Below, in pieces: positions 8,730 to 8,807 of a stretch of DNA of 8,807 nt. The first letter of the stretch is position 1; every line of letters begins with the position of its first letter. The stretch lies in assembly GCA_020355945.1 (NCBI GenBank), contig CP070627.1:1223813-1232619 (forward strand), written 5' to 3'. The translations under genes were made by a program, and so were the position numbers. The notes under the pieces are model-generated. The model ran no database searches. It saw nothing but the letters and a program-made list of their open reading frames with translations, and was not told the DNA's origin. The DNA comes from Candidatus Aminicenantota bacterium. Its GTDB lineage: Bacteria > Acidobacteriota > Aminicenantia > UBA2199.

Positions 8730-8806
8730 GCCCACGAATTACACGAATTAACACGAATTATTAAAAATTTTTTTTCGAGTAATTCGTGTAATTCGTGGGC
8801 TTTTTT
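8730..8806 (+). terminator. Long inverted repeat with T-tract, probable bidirectional terminator
   Basis: Two 21-base arms (8730-8750 and 8780-8800) are perfect reverse complements around a 29-nt AT-rich loop. The right arm ends GTGGGC and is followed by TTTTTT; the left arm is preceded by an A-rich stretch (AAAAAGAAGGGG), so the structure could end transcription from either side. It begins 48 bp after the dehydratase stop. The stem is longer and more AT-rich than a typical intrinsic terminator and is made of repeat units, so it may be a mobile intergenic repeat that serves as a terminator. Confidence 0.65.
8733..8760 (+). repeat. Three tandem CACGAATTA units
   Basis: CACGAATTA occurs at 8733-8741, 8742-8750 and, after one extra A, 8752-8760. 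The opposite strand of the right arm carries two more units. The first two left units pair with the two right units to make the hairpin stem, leaving the third unit in the loop. I recall similar sequences scattered between genes in many environmental genomes, but whether it is dispersed in this genome cannot be seen from one copy. Confidence 0.7.
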
Positions 8807-8807
8807 C

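Noticed and set aside
8716..8751. ATG after CCGGAGACGC at 8716 as the start of a small gene
   Set aside because: The frame closes after 11 codons inside the inverted repeat.

Overview
The window is 8,807 bp of bacterial DNA with four protein-coding genes in two divergent pairs. No tRNA, rRNA, CRISPR array or transposase is visible. The likely source is an uncultured member of the Acidobacteriota or a neighbouring phylum such as Candidatus Aminicenantes. The grounds are a secreted protein carrying tandem 'PFG-x-x-DTP' Ig-like domains of a kind I associate with those groups, and an intergenic CACGAATTA-type repeat of a sort common in environmental genomes. This placement is inference from memory, not a search result.

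Left half, minus strand (3739 down to 1): an AAA-family ATPase with a DUF4143-type C-terminus is followed after 70 bp by a large single-chain restriction-modification enzyme, which runs off the left edge. The enzyme has an N-terminal PD-(D/E)XK nuclease, an N6-adenine methyltransferase core (YYTP, DPAAGTLTF and NPPY motifs) and the start of a Type ISP-like target-recognition region. It has no helicase, so its layout is Type IIG-like. The 791 visible codons were translated by hand and contain no stop or frameshift. No terminator was seen between the two genes, so they may share a transcript. Just upstream of the ATPase lie two closely related 18-bp palindromes (3765-3782 and 3797-3814). Their centres are 32 bp apart, about three helical turns, which looks like a paired operator.

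Right half, plus strand (4057 to 8681): a plausible promoter with a TATAAT -10 box and a GAGG ribosome-binding site precede a 1,168-residue secreted multidomain protein. It appears to have a glycoside-hydrolase-like TIM-barrel region, then fibronectin III, BACON and two Ig-like domains, and a C-terminal beta domain. Its stop codon overlaps the start of a dTDP-glucose 4,6-dehydratase gene (ATGA overlap), so the two are probably translationally coupled. The operon ends in a long inverted repeat with a T-tract, built from CACGAATTA repeats, which looks like a terminator or terminator-like mobile repeat.

The best leads are the twin-palindrome operator in front of the ATPase / helicase-less RM pair, and the tight coupling of a secreted, possibly carbohydrate-active protein of unknown activity to a nucleotide-sugar enzyme.
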